DNA of 64,000 nt from Heliopora coerulea (GCA_030142905.1 JASJOG010000475.1:88865-152864), one strand, 5' to 3'. Positions 22,195 through 33,330 are shown, numbered from the stretch's first letter. Translations and numbers: made by a program. Notes: a model not told the origin generated them from the letters alone.

Positions 22195-23340
22195 TCAGGC
22201 ATTAATTGCTTTCATGATGTTCCCTTTATTTAACTTTGATTTGAGGATCTTTCTGATTCTCCGATAGTACTCTGACGTTATGATATTCTTCATGTCTTCA
22301 CTTTTAATCTCATCCCCTTCTAGTATTCCCAAATATTTATATCCTTCTTCTTTCCCTAACCTTCTGACTATCCGATTGTCTGGCATCTTTATTCCATCAC
22401 ATTTAACAATTTTGCCTCGTTTCATGATAAGCACTGCACATTTTTCAATTCCATATTCCATACAGATATCACTACTAAAGATTCTGACAGAATTTACCAG
22501 GCTATCCACTTGGTTTTCATTCTTCACAAATAGTTTAAGATCATCCATAAACAATAGACGATTGACTTTGCCTCTGCCGTCACCTAAATCATACCCAATC
22601 TACATCTTCCTGAGGATAAGTGACACTGGGATTAATACGACTACAAAAAGCAATGGCGACAAACTATCTCCTTGAAATATTCCTCTGTGTATCCTAACAT
22701 TTCCCAAATCTTTCTTTCCCACCGTCAAATTTGTGGTCCATTTGTCCATTCCATTCACCAGAATCTTTTTAATGTTTTCAGCTACTCCAAACATATCAAT
22801 GCACGTTTTCAACCAACTATGTGGGACCATATCATACGCTTTTTAATAATCAATCCATGCCATTCCTACCCCAATTTTTCTCCTCTTACAATTTCTTATG
22901 ATCATTTTATCAATAAGAAGTTGATCCTTTGTACCCCTTGAATTCCTTCGGCATCCTTTCTGTTCTTCTGGAAGTAGATTCTGTTTTTCCAATTGTTCGT
23001 ATATCTCTACACCTATTATTCCAGTGAATAGTTTCCACATTAGGGCAAGACAAGTTATTGGTCTAAAATTTGTTACTACATTTCCTTGCGTCCTATCTTT
23101 CTTGATCAAGATGGTTCTTCCTGTTTTCATCCAGTCTGGAATCTGGCCTTCCTTCAAACATCTTTGGAGTCCCATAGTTATTCTTTCGTGACATGATGTA
23201 AATTTCTTTAACCGAAACCCATGAAGACCATCTGGTCCAGGTGCTTTCCAGTTGTTTACTTTCTTTAGTTGTTTCTTTACTTTATCCGTTATCAGTATTA
23301 TATCCTTCTGCTTTTTTACTCCATGTAATTCCTTCTTCAC
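22195..23340 (-). pseudogene. LINE copy 5: reverse transcriptase in three frames
   Basis: The open segments 22843-23340, 22600-22830 and 22195-22554 follow each other in order. They hold the motif-A precursor AWIDY (with a TAA where KAYD should follow), then GIFQGDSLSPLLFVVVLIP and FMDDLKLFVKNENQVDSLV with an intact catalytic DD. At least one stop (22844-22846) and a frame change near 22600 inactivate it. Confidence 0.8.
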
Positions 23341-23733
23341 TTCTTCTAACCATTCTGCTCTTTCATTGTGTCTAACTGGGTTATCCCAAATCTCACTCCA
23401 AAATCTGAGAAATTCATCTTCATTCGGTCTTACATCATCGTCTCTTTCATTCCTTTACAATAACTCAAACAGTCTTTTTTGATTAGACTGGAATAATCTG
23501 TTTTGGGCATGCTGATCTGCTCTGTTTTCATAACGCTTCACCTTTGCTGCTTTTGCAGTAATTCGCTGTTTCAACTCCTCAATCACCATACTCAACCCTT
23601 TAGCCTCTATTTTATACTTATTCTTCAACTCACACTATATTCTTTCTGAGCCCAGTTCATTGCCTTTCCATTTTTCTAGCCGGCTTACATCTTTCCTCAA
23701 CTGTGCAATCTGTTGGTTTATTCTTCTCTTCCA

Positions 23734-24321
23734 TCATGGTTCAGCTGCTTTTTGTCCTCTTTTCTCGTTTACTCCTAGATGTTTTCCCACAACGCATCCA
23801 GTAGCTGCCAAAAGCTTATTTATCGCCGTTATATCGTCGGGAATTACAATGAATCCTAACACCTCATTCACCTGATCAACTTTCTGCTTTAATCTACTTC
23901 TTTCGACGTACCTAAGGTTAGGTGGACTTTCATCTTTTTCCATTTGAACTCGGATTTCTAAGATCAAGTTGATCTTTTCTTTATTGACTCCCATCGTTCG
24001 TAGCTCTTCAACATTTTCACCATTAACTCTATTATCATTTTCTTCCTCAATTAATACGTCTTCTGACCACCCAGAACCACTTAATTCGTGCCGTCCATTA
24101 GTATCCTCTCTGCATATTCCATTTGTTTCATGAACTCCTTGTATCTCCCTCTGGATTTCTTCTAGCTCAATTCCAGTCAGCCATCCATTGGTTCTAATTA
24201 CTCTACTCTGGTCTGCTAATCTTTGTTCAGTTACCTCAAATACCCCTATGTCCTTCCAGATTTCTAATATCCTTTTTCTATAGCCTCTCTTGTTGAATTC
24301 ACTCTTGTAAAAACATCTCAT
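23734..24321 (-). pseudogene. LINE copy 5: N-terminal segment
   Basis: 195 codons with GYRKRILEIWKDIGVFEVTEQ after the Myb-like helix region, then a long acidic linker. It matches 206-781 and 35585-36117 in order and content. A TAG in the Myb helix (about 24346) and the (ATT)n junction just beyond mark the 5' truncation. Confidence 0.7.
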
Positions 24322-24390
24322 CCCAATCTTGTTAACTTCTTTTGACTATTTCATTCTCGCAGTAGCTTGATGACGACCGGGCCCATGCTG

Positions 24391-25455
24391 CGGTTCCATT
24401 ATTAATATTATTGAGGAAAGTCAGCTCATACGAGCCAATGAGGTCGTTTAGCCCAAATTGCCATATTATGCCAAAGTGGGCACATGTCCCATAAATTATT
24501 GTGGTATGGCAATCAATTATTGGCCGCTGTGATCACACCCTCGGTCTTCTTTTTCAAGTCTCCTCTCATCATCCAGTCCCACGATGCCCCATCCCTGACA
24601 TCTTCAGTTTGACGTAAGATCGGACCATGTAATGTCTTAGCCTTCCAGTCCTCTTGCCTTTTTCTCCTCTTCCTCTCATTCCTCACTGCCCCAAGCAGTA
24701 CTTCCTCACTTTTCAGGACATAATTGGACAGGCCTATCTCTTCAGCACGTACGCAGTCCTCAACTCCAATCAGCCCCCGACCACCACATCGTCTTGGAAG
24801 GTACAAGTGGTCAACATTCGCTCGAGGGTGTAGCATTCCATTAATTGTCATCCGTTTCCTTGTCTTCCTGTCCATGTTCTCCAGCTCAGCTTTAGACCAG
24901 TTCACTATCCCGGCACCATAACGTTGCACTGGCACAGCCCATGTGTTCAAGGCTAGTATGGTGTTCCTTCCATTTAACTTAGATTTTAAAACCTTCTTCA
25001 CTCTGTAGAAGTACTCACTGGTCAGCGATTCCTTCATTTTGTCGTGAAGCAGATCGTCGTACTCAAGGACCCCGAGATACTTGTATCAATCATCCTCTAC
25101 CGTTTTCATCTGTCGCCCCTCTGGGAGGTCAATTCCTTCAGATTTTACAACCTTTCCTCTCTTTAAAACGAGTACACCACACTTCTTAAGGCCGAACTCC
25201 ATGCCGATATCACTGCTGACTATCCGGACAGTGTTCACTAGAGAGTCAATTTCACGCTCATCTTTTCCATACAGCTTTAGGTCGTCCATGTATAACAGAT
25301 GATTAATGGACCCAGCATCCTTTCCTAGTTGGTATCTTCTTTTGCAGCTTCGCAAGACAATCGACAGCGGTATCAAGCAGATGACAAACAACAGGGGTGA
25401 TAGACTGTCGCCCTGGAAAATACCTCGTTGAATTTTGACTTCCCCTAAAGTTTGG
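24391..25455 (-). mobile_element. RLE-type LINE copy 6: RT fragment with internal deletion
   Basis: The left end is an ATTATTAATATTATT tail at 24391-24412, followed by about 100 bp of 3' end that match 9555-9657. It then jumps straight into codons upstream of the knuckle (KKKTEGVITAANN), so the knuckle, endonuclease and most of the 3' UTR are deleted. The coding part (24513-25037 and 25086-25391) holds GDSLSPLLFVICLIPLS, YMDDLKLYGKDEREIDSLV and the thumb region. It ends upstream at an (ATT)n tract at 25456, cutting the RT just before IQRGIFQGDS. Confidence 0.8.
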
Positions 25456-25456
25456 C

Positions 25457-25490
<34 letters not shown>

Positions 25491-25562
25491 GCTTTTCCGC
25501 TCAGTCGATTTAAATGAACTGGGCTGAAACTAGAAGCAAGTTGCTACCCGAAACCTAAGGTC

Positions 25563-25957
25563 CTAGAGTTGTATGTCCTTCGTGTCCTTAACCCTTCGAA
25601 TGATTCTTGGTGTTTCAAGTAATACTGTCTCTTGCAGCATTTCAACTGGTATTGCTGTCCCAATCTTTTCCAAAAACCCTTCGAGTCTTTTTGATATCGT
25701 TCCCAGGGTGCCAACAACTGTTGTTATGACTTCCACTTGATTTAACGTCCACATTCTTGATGTTTCCATTTTCAAATCCTGGTATTTCAAAATTTTCTCC
25801 AGTTCCTTCGTTCCCACCCTATTATCTCCAGGTACTGCTTTGTCAATGATACACACTGTCTTCTTTTCTTTGTCCACTATAAATAAATCAGGTTTTCTGT
25901 GTTCTATTTCATGGTCACATTGAATATTGAAATTCCACGATAATTTATGATGACTAT
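25563..25957 (-). pseudogene. LINE copy 7: endonuclease tail
   Basis: From the hAT border the minus strand reads NFNIQCDHEIEHRKPDLFIV, then DKEKKTVCIIDKAVPGDNRV. This holds the nuclease PD and the D of CIIDKAVP. The subfamily tail VEVITTVVGTLGTISKRLEG follows. The segment is open to 25563. Confidence 0.8.
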
Positions 25958-26668
25958 CAGTGGCGTAACTGAGGTTTTTTGTTAGAGGCGGGGGCGAAAA
26001 CCTAATTTTCTCGACAAACTTTATAACATTATGTTTAAGATTGATTATCCTTGGAATTACTTAACCCTGCGAAAAGGGTTAGAAGGTGCACCAAGAAATT
26101 CATACGGATTTTTTTACGATTTAAGACCAAAGCCTTATGATATTTCAAATTATGTTTATTGCGATAGTCGTCGTCAAAAATTTTACTGCAAACCAAACAA
26201 CGAACCTTTCGTCGCTTTGTCGAAGGACACGTTGACATATCGATGATTTCTTAAACGATTAAGCTGGCTGATCAAGTTAAACTCGCAAAGTTCCCTCGAT
26301 TGCAGCGTGTCTTGTATTCTAGATCCGAAAAGTGAGACCTATCACTAGCGCATTGTAAACAAATAAACACGATCAGCGTACTGCTTCATTCTGCTTTGCA
26401 CAAAAATAGCACGCAGCTGAGCTGTTTGGCTCATAAAATCCGGCGAAAGGCAATTCGATTTAGTTCAGTCTTTAAAATATAATTAAGATATATTGCTTTG
26501 AATACCGAGACCGTGAACAATATAAATAATTAGTTTAAAAGAGCTTCTAAAAACCTACTCAATAAGATACGAAATAACCATTTCGGTTATTCCCGACAGA
26601 GCAAATTCTTCCGACGAAGTTTTCTGAGGGGACAACTTGCCTCCCCTGCCCCCCAAGTTACGCTACTG
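25958..26668. mobile_element. hAT-like non-autonomous transposon with 8-bp target duplication
   Basis: The ends are inverted: CAGTGGCGTAACT at the left and AGTTACGCTACTG at the right. The flanks are ATGACTAT (25950-25957) and ATGATTAT (26669-26676), an 8-bp duplication with one later change, as hAT elements make. Inside, 26035-26238 on the minus strand encodes 67 aa with a C-x2-C...H-x4-H pattern (CLVCSKIF, then HNLKYH). That resembles the N-terminal zinc finger of hAT/ZMYM-like transposases. The rest of the transposase is missing. Confidence 0.85.
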
Positions 26669-28180
26669 ATGATTATTTTTTAACACCCCTTGTGGTCGGT
26701 GTTCATACCATTTGTTTGCATGTTCCAAGTTGTATTTCCTACACAATTGGCAATGGACTTTACAGACTACATTGTCATGTCTACCATTATGCTCCCCTTG
26801 CCCCAACTTGCAGTATTCACTGTACATTTCGGTTTCTATTATATTGCCTGGCCTCACATACTCCAGAAATGGCTCAATCCTGTCTTTAACATACCAACCC
26901 ATACTGTTTTTCTCTCTTTGAATTCTGCTTTCGTCACTAATAAGTCCAGGTCCACCTCTTTTCCTTGGTATATAAATTCTGTTAATATCGCTCTTCGGAT
27001 GTAACGCCTCATTCATTGTCATAAGTTTCTTTGTCCGTCTGTCCATCTCCAATAAGTCATCTTTGTTCCATCGTATTATTCCTCCACTATATCTAAGTAG
27101 CGAAACAGCCCATATTTTGATGGCCAATATCTTATTTCTTCCGTTTAATTTTGTGCACCAAAGGTGCACCGTCCTTACCTGCGAGTCTATTTGGTCACGA
27201 AATTTCCCATATAGTTTTAAATTATCCATGAACAACAGGTGATTGATTTTATGTTCCTTTTTCTTAAGTTCATATCCTGCAGTTGCTTTTCGGAGAGTGC
27301 TTCACAAGGGTATCATGCATAATATGAATAACGGCGGAGATAAGCTATCGCCTTGAAAGATTCCTTTTCTTATTTTTACACTCCCTAGTGATTCCCCACA
27401 CGATGTTCCATCTCTTCTCCAATTCTCCATGTTTGCTTTAAGAAATTCTTTAACATTTTCCGCTATACCAAACATCTCAAGGCATTCTATTATCCACGAA
27501 TGAGGTATAGTATCAAATGCTTTGCAGTTATCCACCCATGCTATAGCCAGGTTGATATCCCGTCGTTTTAAGTCTCTTAGTATCGGCTGATCTATCAGCA
27601 GCTGGTTTTTTGTGCCTCGGCATTTTTCCCTCCACCCTTTTTGCTCCGGTGGTAGTAAATTTCTCGTTTCAAGGTATGCGTACACATACTCTGCGATCAC
27701 TCCAGTCAACAATTTCCACATGAGTGGTAAGCATGATATTGGCCAAAAATTATCAACAGACCTTCCTTTATTAGGATCTTTCAGGCACAGCACTGTCCTG
27801 TCATATGTCATCCACAAAGGTATTTCTTGCTTTCCACCGACTATAGCATGTAATTCTTCTGCATTTCGCTCATGGCAGGATGTTATCTTCAACCAACCTC
27901 CCTGTACACCATCAGGTCCAGGGGCCTTCCAGTTAGGAATCTTTTTGCACTGTGTCTCCACCTGTGTTTTTGTGATTCTCACCTCTTCTTGCTGTACATT
28001 TATGCTGACTGTCTGAACTTTCATTTTCTTTAGCCACTCAGCATCTTCCCTGTGACTGATTGGACTATCCCAAATTTTACTCCAGAAAGTTCTACTCTCA
28101 GCCGTGTCAGGAATGATCTTTTCCATGTTAACTTGTGCATCTATCTCTCTATAAACTTTGTTCTGATCTAAGGTAAACAA
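26663..28180 (-). pseudogene. LINE copy 7: reverse transcriptase and thumb
   Basis: 27302-28180 (292 codons) contains [34 protein letters not shown] and GTKNQLLIDQPILRD. It then runs through AWVDNCKAFDTIPHSWI (motif A, with Asn-Cys replacing Tyr-Lys) to GIFQGDSLSPPLFILC. 26663-27235 continues with FMDNLKLYGK and NKDDLLEMDRRTKKLM. The knuckle region before the insert reads GRHDNVVCKVHCQLCRKYN. One frame change lies near 27240-27300. Confidence 0.8.
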
Positions 28181-28647
28181 TTGATTTTGGCAGTACAGCT
28201 TAATTCTTTCTTCGTATCGTCGACCCTTTGATGCTTTTTTGCTAATACTCGTTGTTTCAGCTCTTCAATCACTGTCCCAATTCGTTTACTTTTAATTCTG
28301 TATTTTCTTTCCAGGACTGAATACCTCTCTCGTGATCGTAATTCACCTTTTCTTTTACGCTCTCCTACATCCCTTTTCAATTTCTTGATATCTCTTTCTA
28401 TCCTTCTCTTCCACCATGGCTCTTTCCTTCGTCCATCACTACGTGTAGTTTTCACTTCCAATTTTTCTGCTTCATACATGCTCACTGCTTTCAGCAAATT
28501 ATTTGTGTCTGTGACATTTGTTGTTTGAAAATATTTAATAGCTTTGTTCATTTTCTGCATTATAATGCTGAAACGTATCCTATCTACTCTTTTGAGTGTC
28601 GTTATTGTTTCAAACACCCCTCTATCCATTATTATTATTATTGTCAT
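28168..28647 (-). pseudogene. LINE copy 7: linker upstream of the RT
   Basis: 159 codons, basic and rich in Lys and Arg (KEPWWKRRIERDIKKLKRDV), matching the linker at 35192-35464. The first codons are translated (ATT)n, so the ORF start is the truncation point and not a true start. Confidence 0.7.
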
Positions 28648-28942
28648 TATGGTGCAGCTTATTAAACTTCAGTATGCCGTATATAAAGACTCAGGGCGCT
28701 CTGCGTAACCTATGAGTTCTACAATATTGTTACAATTCTAAACGTTATAAAGTAGCTATTCACAAATATTGAAAAATTCAAAATATCGAATAACATTGTA
28801 TAAATAAAAACAAAATCACAATATAATATAATATAATTTAAGAATATGTTTGAATGTTTGTACCTGAAAACAAAGCTCATATAATGTCCTCAATGTTCAA
28901 TTCTTCGAAAATTTCTAAAGAAAAAATCTCTAATTATAGTGT

Positions 28943-29284
28943 TCATGTTATAATCTTAAACGTCCTCGCAATATTCAACGTGCTTGACACTACTGATTTC
29001 TGCATATTTCGCAACACATCTTTTGTCTTTTTTCCAAGCAACTTCCGTAACTCGTCTTCCATATTCCTTGACCATCCTCCAATCACGTCCATGATAATAT
29101 TATACTGGTGGACTGTATATCCAGGGTATCGATCTTGTAACTCCCAACGTAATGGACCATACTTTACTGTCTTCTCTTCATCTTTCTTTTCTCTGTTTTC
29201 TATCCACGGGCAACTCATCTCCAAAACTACTACTTCCTTGCTTTTGTGGTTCACTATCTTTGCATCTATTCTGTTGGCTTGCAA
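28943..29284 (-). pseudogene. LINE copy 8: endonuclease tail
   Basis: 113 codons with ANRIDAKIVNHKSKEVVVLE followed by MSCPW. This is the D...E spacing of the nuclease core, although the Pro of the usual PD is Ile here. It continues with ENREKKDEEKTVKYGPLRWE, the helix seen as KYQ.L in the other copies. It lies downstream of the knuckle segment. Confidence 0.65.
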
Positions 29285-29430
29285 TTCATGATTCTCCCCA
29301 TACGTTGGTATGTCCTACAAGGCTTGGACATCCTCCAAGATGTATTCTGGTTTAGGCTTGATTGGTGAGTACCATGCAGGTATACTTTCGACCAGTTGTA
29401 ACTCTCGTAGCTGTTCAAAGTATAACACTT

Positions 29431-29937
29431 TCAGTGCATTATTGTGTCTTGCCAAATACTTGTTTGGGCAAGGGCTGAGCATCCCGCTAACACTTGAGCT
29501 ACGCTTTCCGGTGCCTTGTTGCACATACGACAGGACACGTCACTTGACTGTGATGTCTTGATTTTCTTAACTTGGTATAACTTCGTTGGCAGGAGCTGTT
29601 CGTATAACTCGTACATATCAGCAGCTACATACGTTGGGCATGACGTCCATTCGCTTAGCCATGAGAAACAGTTCTTAGTGCTTATGCTATCATCATTCCA
29701 TCTGATTGTGTGTAGCTTTCCCTGCCACACTTCATCCCGCACTGCCTTTATCAGCTGTTCTTCGTACTTTAATCTTAGTAGTTCCTTTGCCTTTGTTGCA
29801 GTCACCTCCTCTCCATCAGCTTTGCATACCATTGGTTCCGGGTAGACAAGTCTCAACGTCAGCCCAAGTTCTTCACTATACCTCATGGCCTCTGTAATTA
29901 GCGATTGATGCCCCCAATACGGCAGAACGTTCTTCAA
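29431..29937 (-). pseudogene. LINE copy 8: region with CCHC knuckle
   Basis: 168 codons with CRMCNKAPESVAQVLAGC near the end; the His ligand appears replaced by Gln. The upstream part has QLIKAVRDEVWQGKLHT and a Trp-rich block (CFSWLSEW), which match the conserved knuckle-side region in sister copies. The frame changes near 29465. Confidence 0.6.
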
Positions 29938-30344
29938 ATTCTCACGATATTCATGCTAGGATCACTGTTTGAAAACAGTTTCATTGCTCCCTTAATCTTC
30001 GTGATCTTGTACTCTCCCTCTACTGACTGCAGGCCACGCCCACCTTTCTTTCACGACACGTACACTAGGGCGCTCGATAATACTGGGTGTTTTCCTCCGT
30101 TCGTTACAATGATTTTCCGCGCTTCTCGATCAATCCTTAATTCTGTCAAAGGCCAATGCTGCGTCCACATAGGGTACTTTACGACTGCCCAGTGCACACT
30201 GATTAGAAGCAACCGCGCGATTGGCATTTGATAACGGACTCGACCAAATCACCGACATTCGTTGTAGATATATCTTCTCAGCACACTCCAGCGTTCTCTT
30301 CTCTTCTGGCGTACATTCTTGAGGATTCAGAGGAACTTGTACTG

Positions 30345-31002
30345 TTAATCTTCTTTCAAGGGTTGTGTCACTACTGTACCACTGACTCTTATTCCAGGAC
30401 TCTCTTGCTTCATCTCACCTCGTTTCACGTGGATTACATTGCACTTCTTAGGGTTTAGCTGTAGACCAATGTCATTCATACAACTGTTGGCGTTCTTCAA
30501 TATACAGCTGAGTTTGCTTTCAGACTGAGCGTAGACTTTTAAGTCATCAATATACAGTACATCCGTTATCTTAGCGTTGATTGGTTTAGACATCTTGTAT
30601 CCCTCTGTAGCAGCAAGTTTCAACGCCAAAGGGTTCAAGCACAACGTGAACAATCTGGGGCATAAGGCATCTCCTTGTAGTAATCCTCTTTCGAAACTGA
30701 TGGTGTTAGATGTCTCGTTGCCATTCTTTGTTTGTATGGTAACTCAGGTGTTCCAACATCTGCACAAGTTCTTAATAGTGGCAATCAACCAGTTTGGAAG
30801 TCGATGTACTTCCAGTACTTCAACTAGGTACTCGATGGTCAACTGTATCATACGCCTTTCTAACGTCGATCCACGCTGCGCTTAGATTTCTCTTTCTCCG
30901 GTGACAATCCAAGGTCACCATCCTATCAATTAGTTGGGAATCTACAGTCCCACTACAATTCTTTCTCGCACCGCGTTGTTGACCTTCCATCAGCTCGTTC
31001 AA
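30345..31002 (-). pseudogene. LINE copy 8: reverse transcriptase core
   Basis: The parts 30820-31002 and 30345-30653 hold QRGARKNCSGTVDSQLIDRM, then SAAWIDVRKAYDTVDH (motif A), then (in the next frame) GDALCPRLFTLCLNPLALKL and VLYIDDLKVYAQSESKL. The catalytic Asp pair is intact. Two frame changes lie between 30660 and 30820. Confidence 0.75.
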
Positions 31003-31062
31003 ATCCAGATGTTTCGCAATGGGCAGTTGTAGACACGACGTGAAAAATTTGTATACAGTATT

Positions 31063-31926
31063 CTAACATGTGATTGGCCTTTGATTTTCACTATAGAAGG
31101 GCCCAGGTTTTGGTGTAAGAGTTGTTCGTCCACCCGCGAACCATTCAGGGTATTCCTCTCTTGTGTCAGCAATCGATTGGAAACATATTGCTAGATCGTT
31201 GTGCAATGAAAATGCATTCTTCCACCAAAAATTCACTATCCGGTCGGGACCTGGGAACGACCAATTCTTCCTTCGGATGACTTTAACTGCTTCATCTACA
31301 TCTAACAACCACTCTGTCTCAGTTGATGCTCTTACGCGTTTATGTATCGCACTTTTAATCTCCATTAGCCACTTTGTTGATGGGTTCCCTGTGCCTTTTT
31401 GCCCCCACAATTCTTTCCAAAAACCCGTGGCTTCTCCGATAATGTCAAAAAGCTGTTTTTCCAGTTGCGCATTTTCTTTGTTTTTGTAAACTGGTCGTTC
31501 GTTGTTTTGGTCATGTTTTGCTAAATCACTCATCGCAGAATAAACCCTCGAAGGATCAGTTCTAAATTGATTATTTAATGATCTTGATTGTTCTTGTTTC
31601 TTTTTCCTTATGTATCCCTTTTTCAGCTTTCGTAGTGCACACTTGCTCTTCTCCATAAAACTTATTAGTCCTGATACAGACATGTCTTTACATTGCGATG
31701 TTATGAGCGCTCTATTTCTTCTTCCCCGCTTTGCTAACTTCCGGTTAGCTTTGATGCGCTCAACTTCTTCCTTTGTGATTGAAATTTGCCTTCTTAATTC
31801 TTTGACTTTGTTTTCATACTCCATTTCGATCCGTTCCAGTTTACTAATCTTCTTCCGATTCCCTGTCTCACTTGGACTCTTTTTCCAGCCTTTAGATAAT
31901 AAAAAGGCAATTACAACAGCATACAA
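31063..31926 (-). pseudogene. LINE copy 8: N-terminal and linker region
   Basis: 287 codons open to the RT border. The first 110 residues are strongly basic and partly coiled-coil-like (KVKELRRQISITKEEVERIK). Later come FWKELWGQKGTG and VIRRKNWSFPGPDRIVNFWW, the block that sits just before the RT in every copy. The first residues (MYAVVIAFLLSKGW) may not be the true N terminus. Confidence 0.65.
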
Positions 31927-32098
31927 AACACAACTAACAGTCCATAAGAACTCAAATGGTCTATTCTTTGGTGATACGCTTTCTCACTTCATCAGTGATG
32001 TTATACTATGATTGATGTTTTACCGGTTTATTGTGGTCAACATGATGATCGGTCTGTATTGGGAATCCCACAACAGTTTCACGTTATCATTTTCCAGT

Positions 32099-32530
32099 CA
32101 GTGGCGTAGCCAGAGAATCTGTGATGCCAGGGCCTGGGAAGCACACTAACTAGGGTGGACCGGAATCATGTCCCCCAGGAAAAGTTTTGAATTCTTGGGT
32201 TTCTGAAAGGGTATTTCCTGCATTTTGAGGGCGCCATTCTCAAATTTTAGGCTGCGTTGCCGAGCTGGTTTCAATAGGCGTCAAACTCAAACTGATCTTC
32301 TAAATCTTCTTAAACTACGCGATATCTCATTGATGAGAACAGATTGTGCGAATTTTTAGCATGGGAGGAAAATTTGCGCAAAGAAATTCCCCTCGTGGGC
32401 CAAACTAAAAGGGCTGATTTCAAATTATTCAAAATTTATCTTGTATTTTTCAGTTGAATATGCCAAAGACGTTTTTGGAAGGGCCATTGTTTGTAGCTGA
32501 CGCCCGAGCCTGGGTCTGGCTACGCCACTG
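32099..32530. mobile_element. hAT-like MITE with perfect 8-bp target duplication
   Basis: The ends CAGTGGCGTAGCCAG and CTGGCTACGCCACTG are perfect 15-bp inverted repeats. TTTCCAGT stands on both sides (32091-32098 and 32531-32538). Removing the element restores the LINE sequence CATTTTCCAGTACTCTCTCT, which is intact in copy 5 at 21488. There is no ORF. The length and duplication fit a non-autonomous hAT element. Confidence 0.9.
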
Positions 32531-32655
32531 TTTCCAGTACTCTCTCTGGAGTGTGTTCATACCATTGTGCCTTGTAGGGAAGTTGGTATGAACACACTCC
32601 AGAGAGAGTACTGGAAAAAATGATGATGTGAAACTGTTGAGGAATTTCCCAATAC
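32531..32655. repeat. Inverted duplication of LINE sequence
   Basis: TCCAGTACTCTCTCTGGAGT followed by GTGTTCATACCA (32533-32564) recurs as its complement at about 32586-32618, and a further 30 bp mirror 32058-32090 left of the hAT element. The loop is about 22 bp (TTGTGCCTTGTAGGG). It looks like a fold-back made within the LINE before the hAT insertion. Confidence 0.8.
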
Positions 32656-32669
32656 TATTCGGAAATACA

Positions 32670-33110
32670 TCTACCCTCTTCATTGACCGCGACTCTTTAA
32701 TTTCCCATTTTAGTTCGTCATACTTCTGAACCTTCTCCTCTTCTTTCACTCCAACATTTTTATCATCAGGGATGGCAACGTCAACAATCAAGCATTTCTT
32801 TTCTTCTTTCTCCACAACAACTATATTTGGTTTTCGATATTCTGTGTGATGATCACACTGTATCATGAAATCCCATCACATCTTTATCTCATCAGATTTC
32901 ACCATTCCTTTTGGGGCATGATCATACCAATGAGCTGCTCGCTCCAAGCCATCTTTCCTACATAATGTCCAATGGACTTTTTTGCCACGTTATCATGTCT
33001 TCTTCTATATTCCGTTTGGGCAAGCTTTTTGCATCCGCTGATCAAATGTCCCACATTTTCTCCTTTTTCACCATACATTCGACATAGGTGTGATTCAACA
33101 GTCTTATCTA
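32670..33110 (-). pseudogene. LINE copy 9: knuckle and endonuclease
   Basis: The minus strand reads DKTVESHLCRMYGEKGENVG (the knuckle, with Tyr replacing one Cys) and HLISGCKKLAQTEYRRRHDN. Then WDFMIQCDHHTEYRKPNIVV follows, with PN in place of PD, and CLIVDVAIPDDKNVG. Mutated ligands and the Asn point to an inactive protein. Confidence 0.7.
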
Positions 33111-33112
33111 TG

Positions 33113-33330
33113 TATAAATAAATTTCATCTTACTAAGTGTAGATGTTTGTAAGCTTGGATATATGTATGATGAAAAGTTTGTTCTCAAGCTTTTATCTCA
33201 GAAAATTTCTGAGCTCCCCAACGGGAATCGAACCCGTGTCTCCCGATTGCCGGTACGGGAGACACGGGTTCGATTCCCGTTGGGGTGCTCAGAAATTTTC
33301 TGAGATAAAAGCTTGAGAACAAACTTTTCA
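33113..33330. mobile_element. tRNA-derived SINE as inverted dimer, with 14-bp target duplication
   Basis: Two arms of about 80 bp face each other around 33246-33251. Each holds the T-arm-like GGTTCGATTCCCGTTGGGG (B box) and a CTCAGAAA...TTTCTGAG hairpin. The flanks CAGTCTTATCTATG and CAGTCTTACCTATG form a 14-bp target duplication with one change. The insertion interrupts LINE copy 9 within the knuckle region; the reading frame resumes beyond it. It is not a functional tRNA gene because the 5' half is missing. Confidence 0.8.

Larger units (their letters stand above)
20905..24390 (-). mobile_element. RLE-type LINE copy 5 (subfamily B)
   Basis: The copy has an (ATT)n tail at 20909-20940, a 3' UTR to about 21105, a coding region on the minus strand to 24360, and a 5' truncation inside the Myb-like block (EPQHGPGRHQATARMK, then a stop). 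Coding landmarks in order: RGYRKRILEIWKD (N terminus, 24290), NWKAPGPDGLHGF (23230), RPITCLALMWKLFTG (23060), GIFQGDSLSPLLF (22660), FMDDLKLFVK (22540) and the RLE (21400). Several frameshifts divide it. Confidence 0.85.
25456..28627 (-). mobile_element. RLE-type LINE copy 7, interrupted by a hAT-like element
   Basis: The copy has an (ATT)n tail at 25457-25490 and a coding region on the minus strand in the segments 28168-28647, 27302-28180, 26663-27235 and 25563-25957. The hAT-like insert at 25958-26668 splits the endonuclease between WYEHRPQGVLKNNH and KLSWNFNIQ; the two halves join in sense once the insert is set aside. The RT loop reads FMDNLKLYG, so the second catalytic Asp is Asn. The 5' end is truncated at the (ATT)n near 28628-28647. 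Confidence 0.85.
28628..31990 (-). mobile_element. RLE-type LINE copy 8 (subfamily D)
   Basis: The 3' end abuts the (ATT)n at 28628-28647, and a 3' UTR runs to about 28940. Coding segments on the minus strand are 31063-31926 (N-terminal and linker), 30820-31002, 30345-30653 (RT), 29431-29937 (knuckle) and 28943-29284 (nuclease). It differs from subfamilies A-C by YIDDLKVYA in the RT, a Trp in LEMSCPW after the nuclease PD-like site, and an ANRIDAKI variant. Stops and frame changes separate all the parts. Confidence 0.8.

Noticed and set aside
33215..33290. tRNA gene suggested by the B-box GGTTCGATTCCCGTTGGGG
   Set aside because: Only the 3' half of a tRNA is present, mirrored in an inverted repeat with a target duplication. 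It is a SINE dimer.
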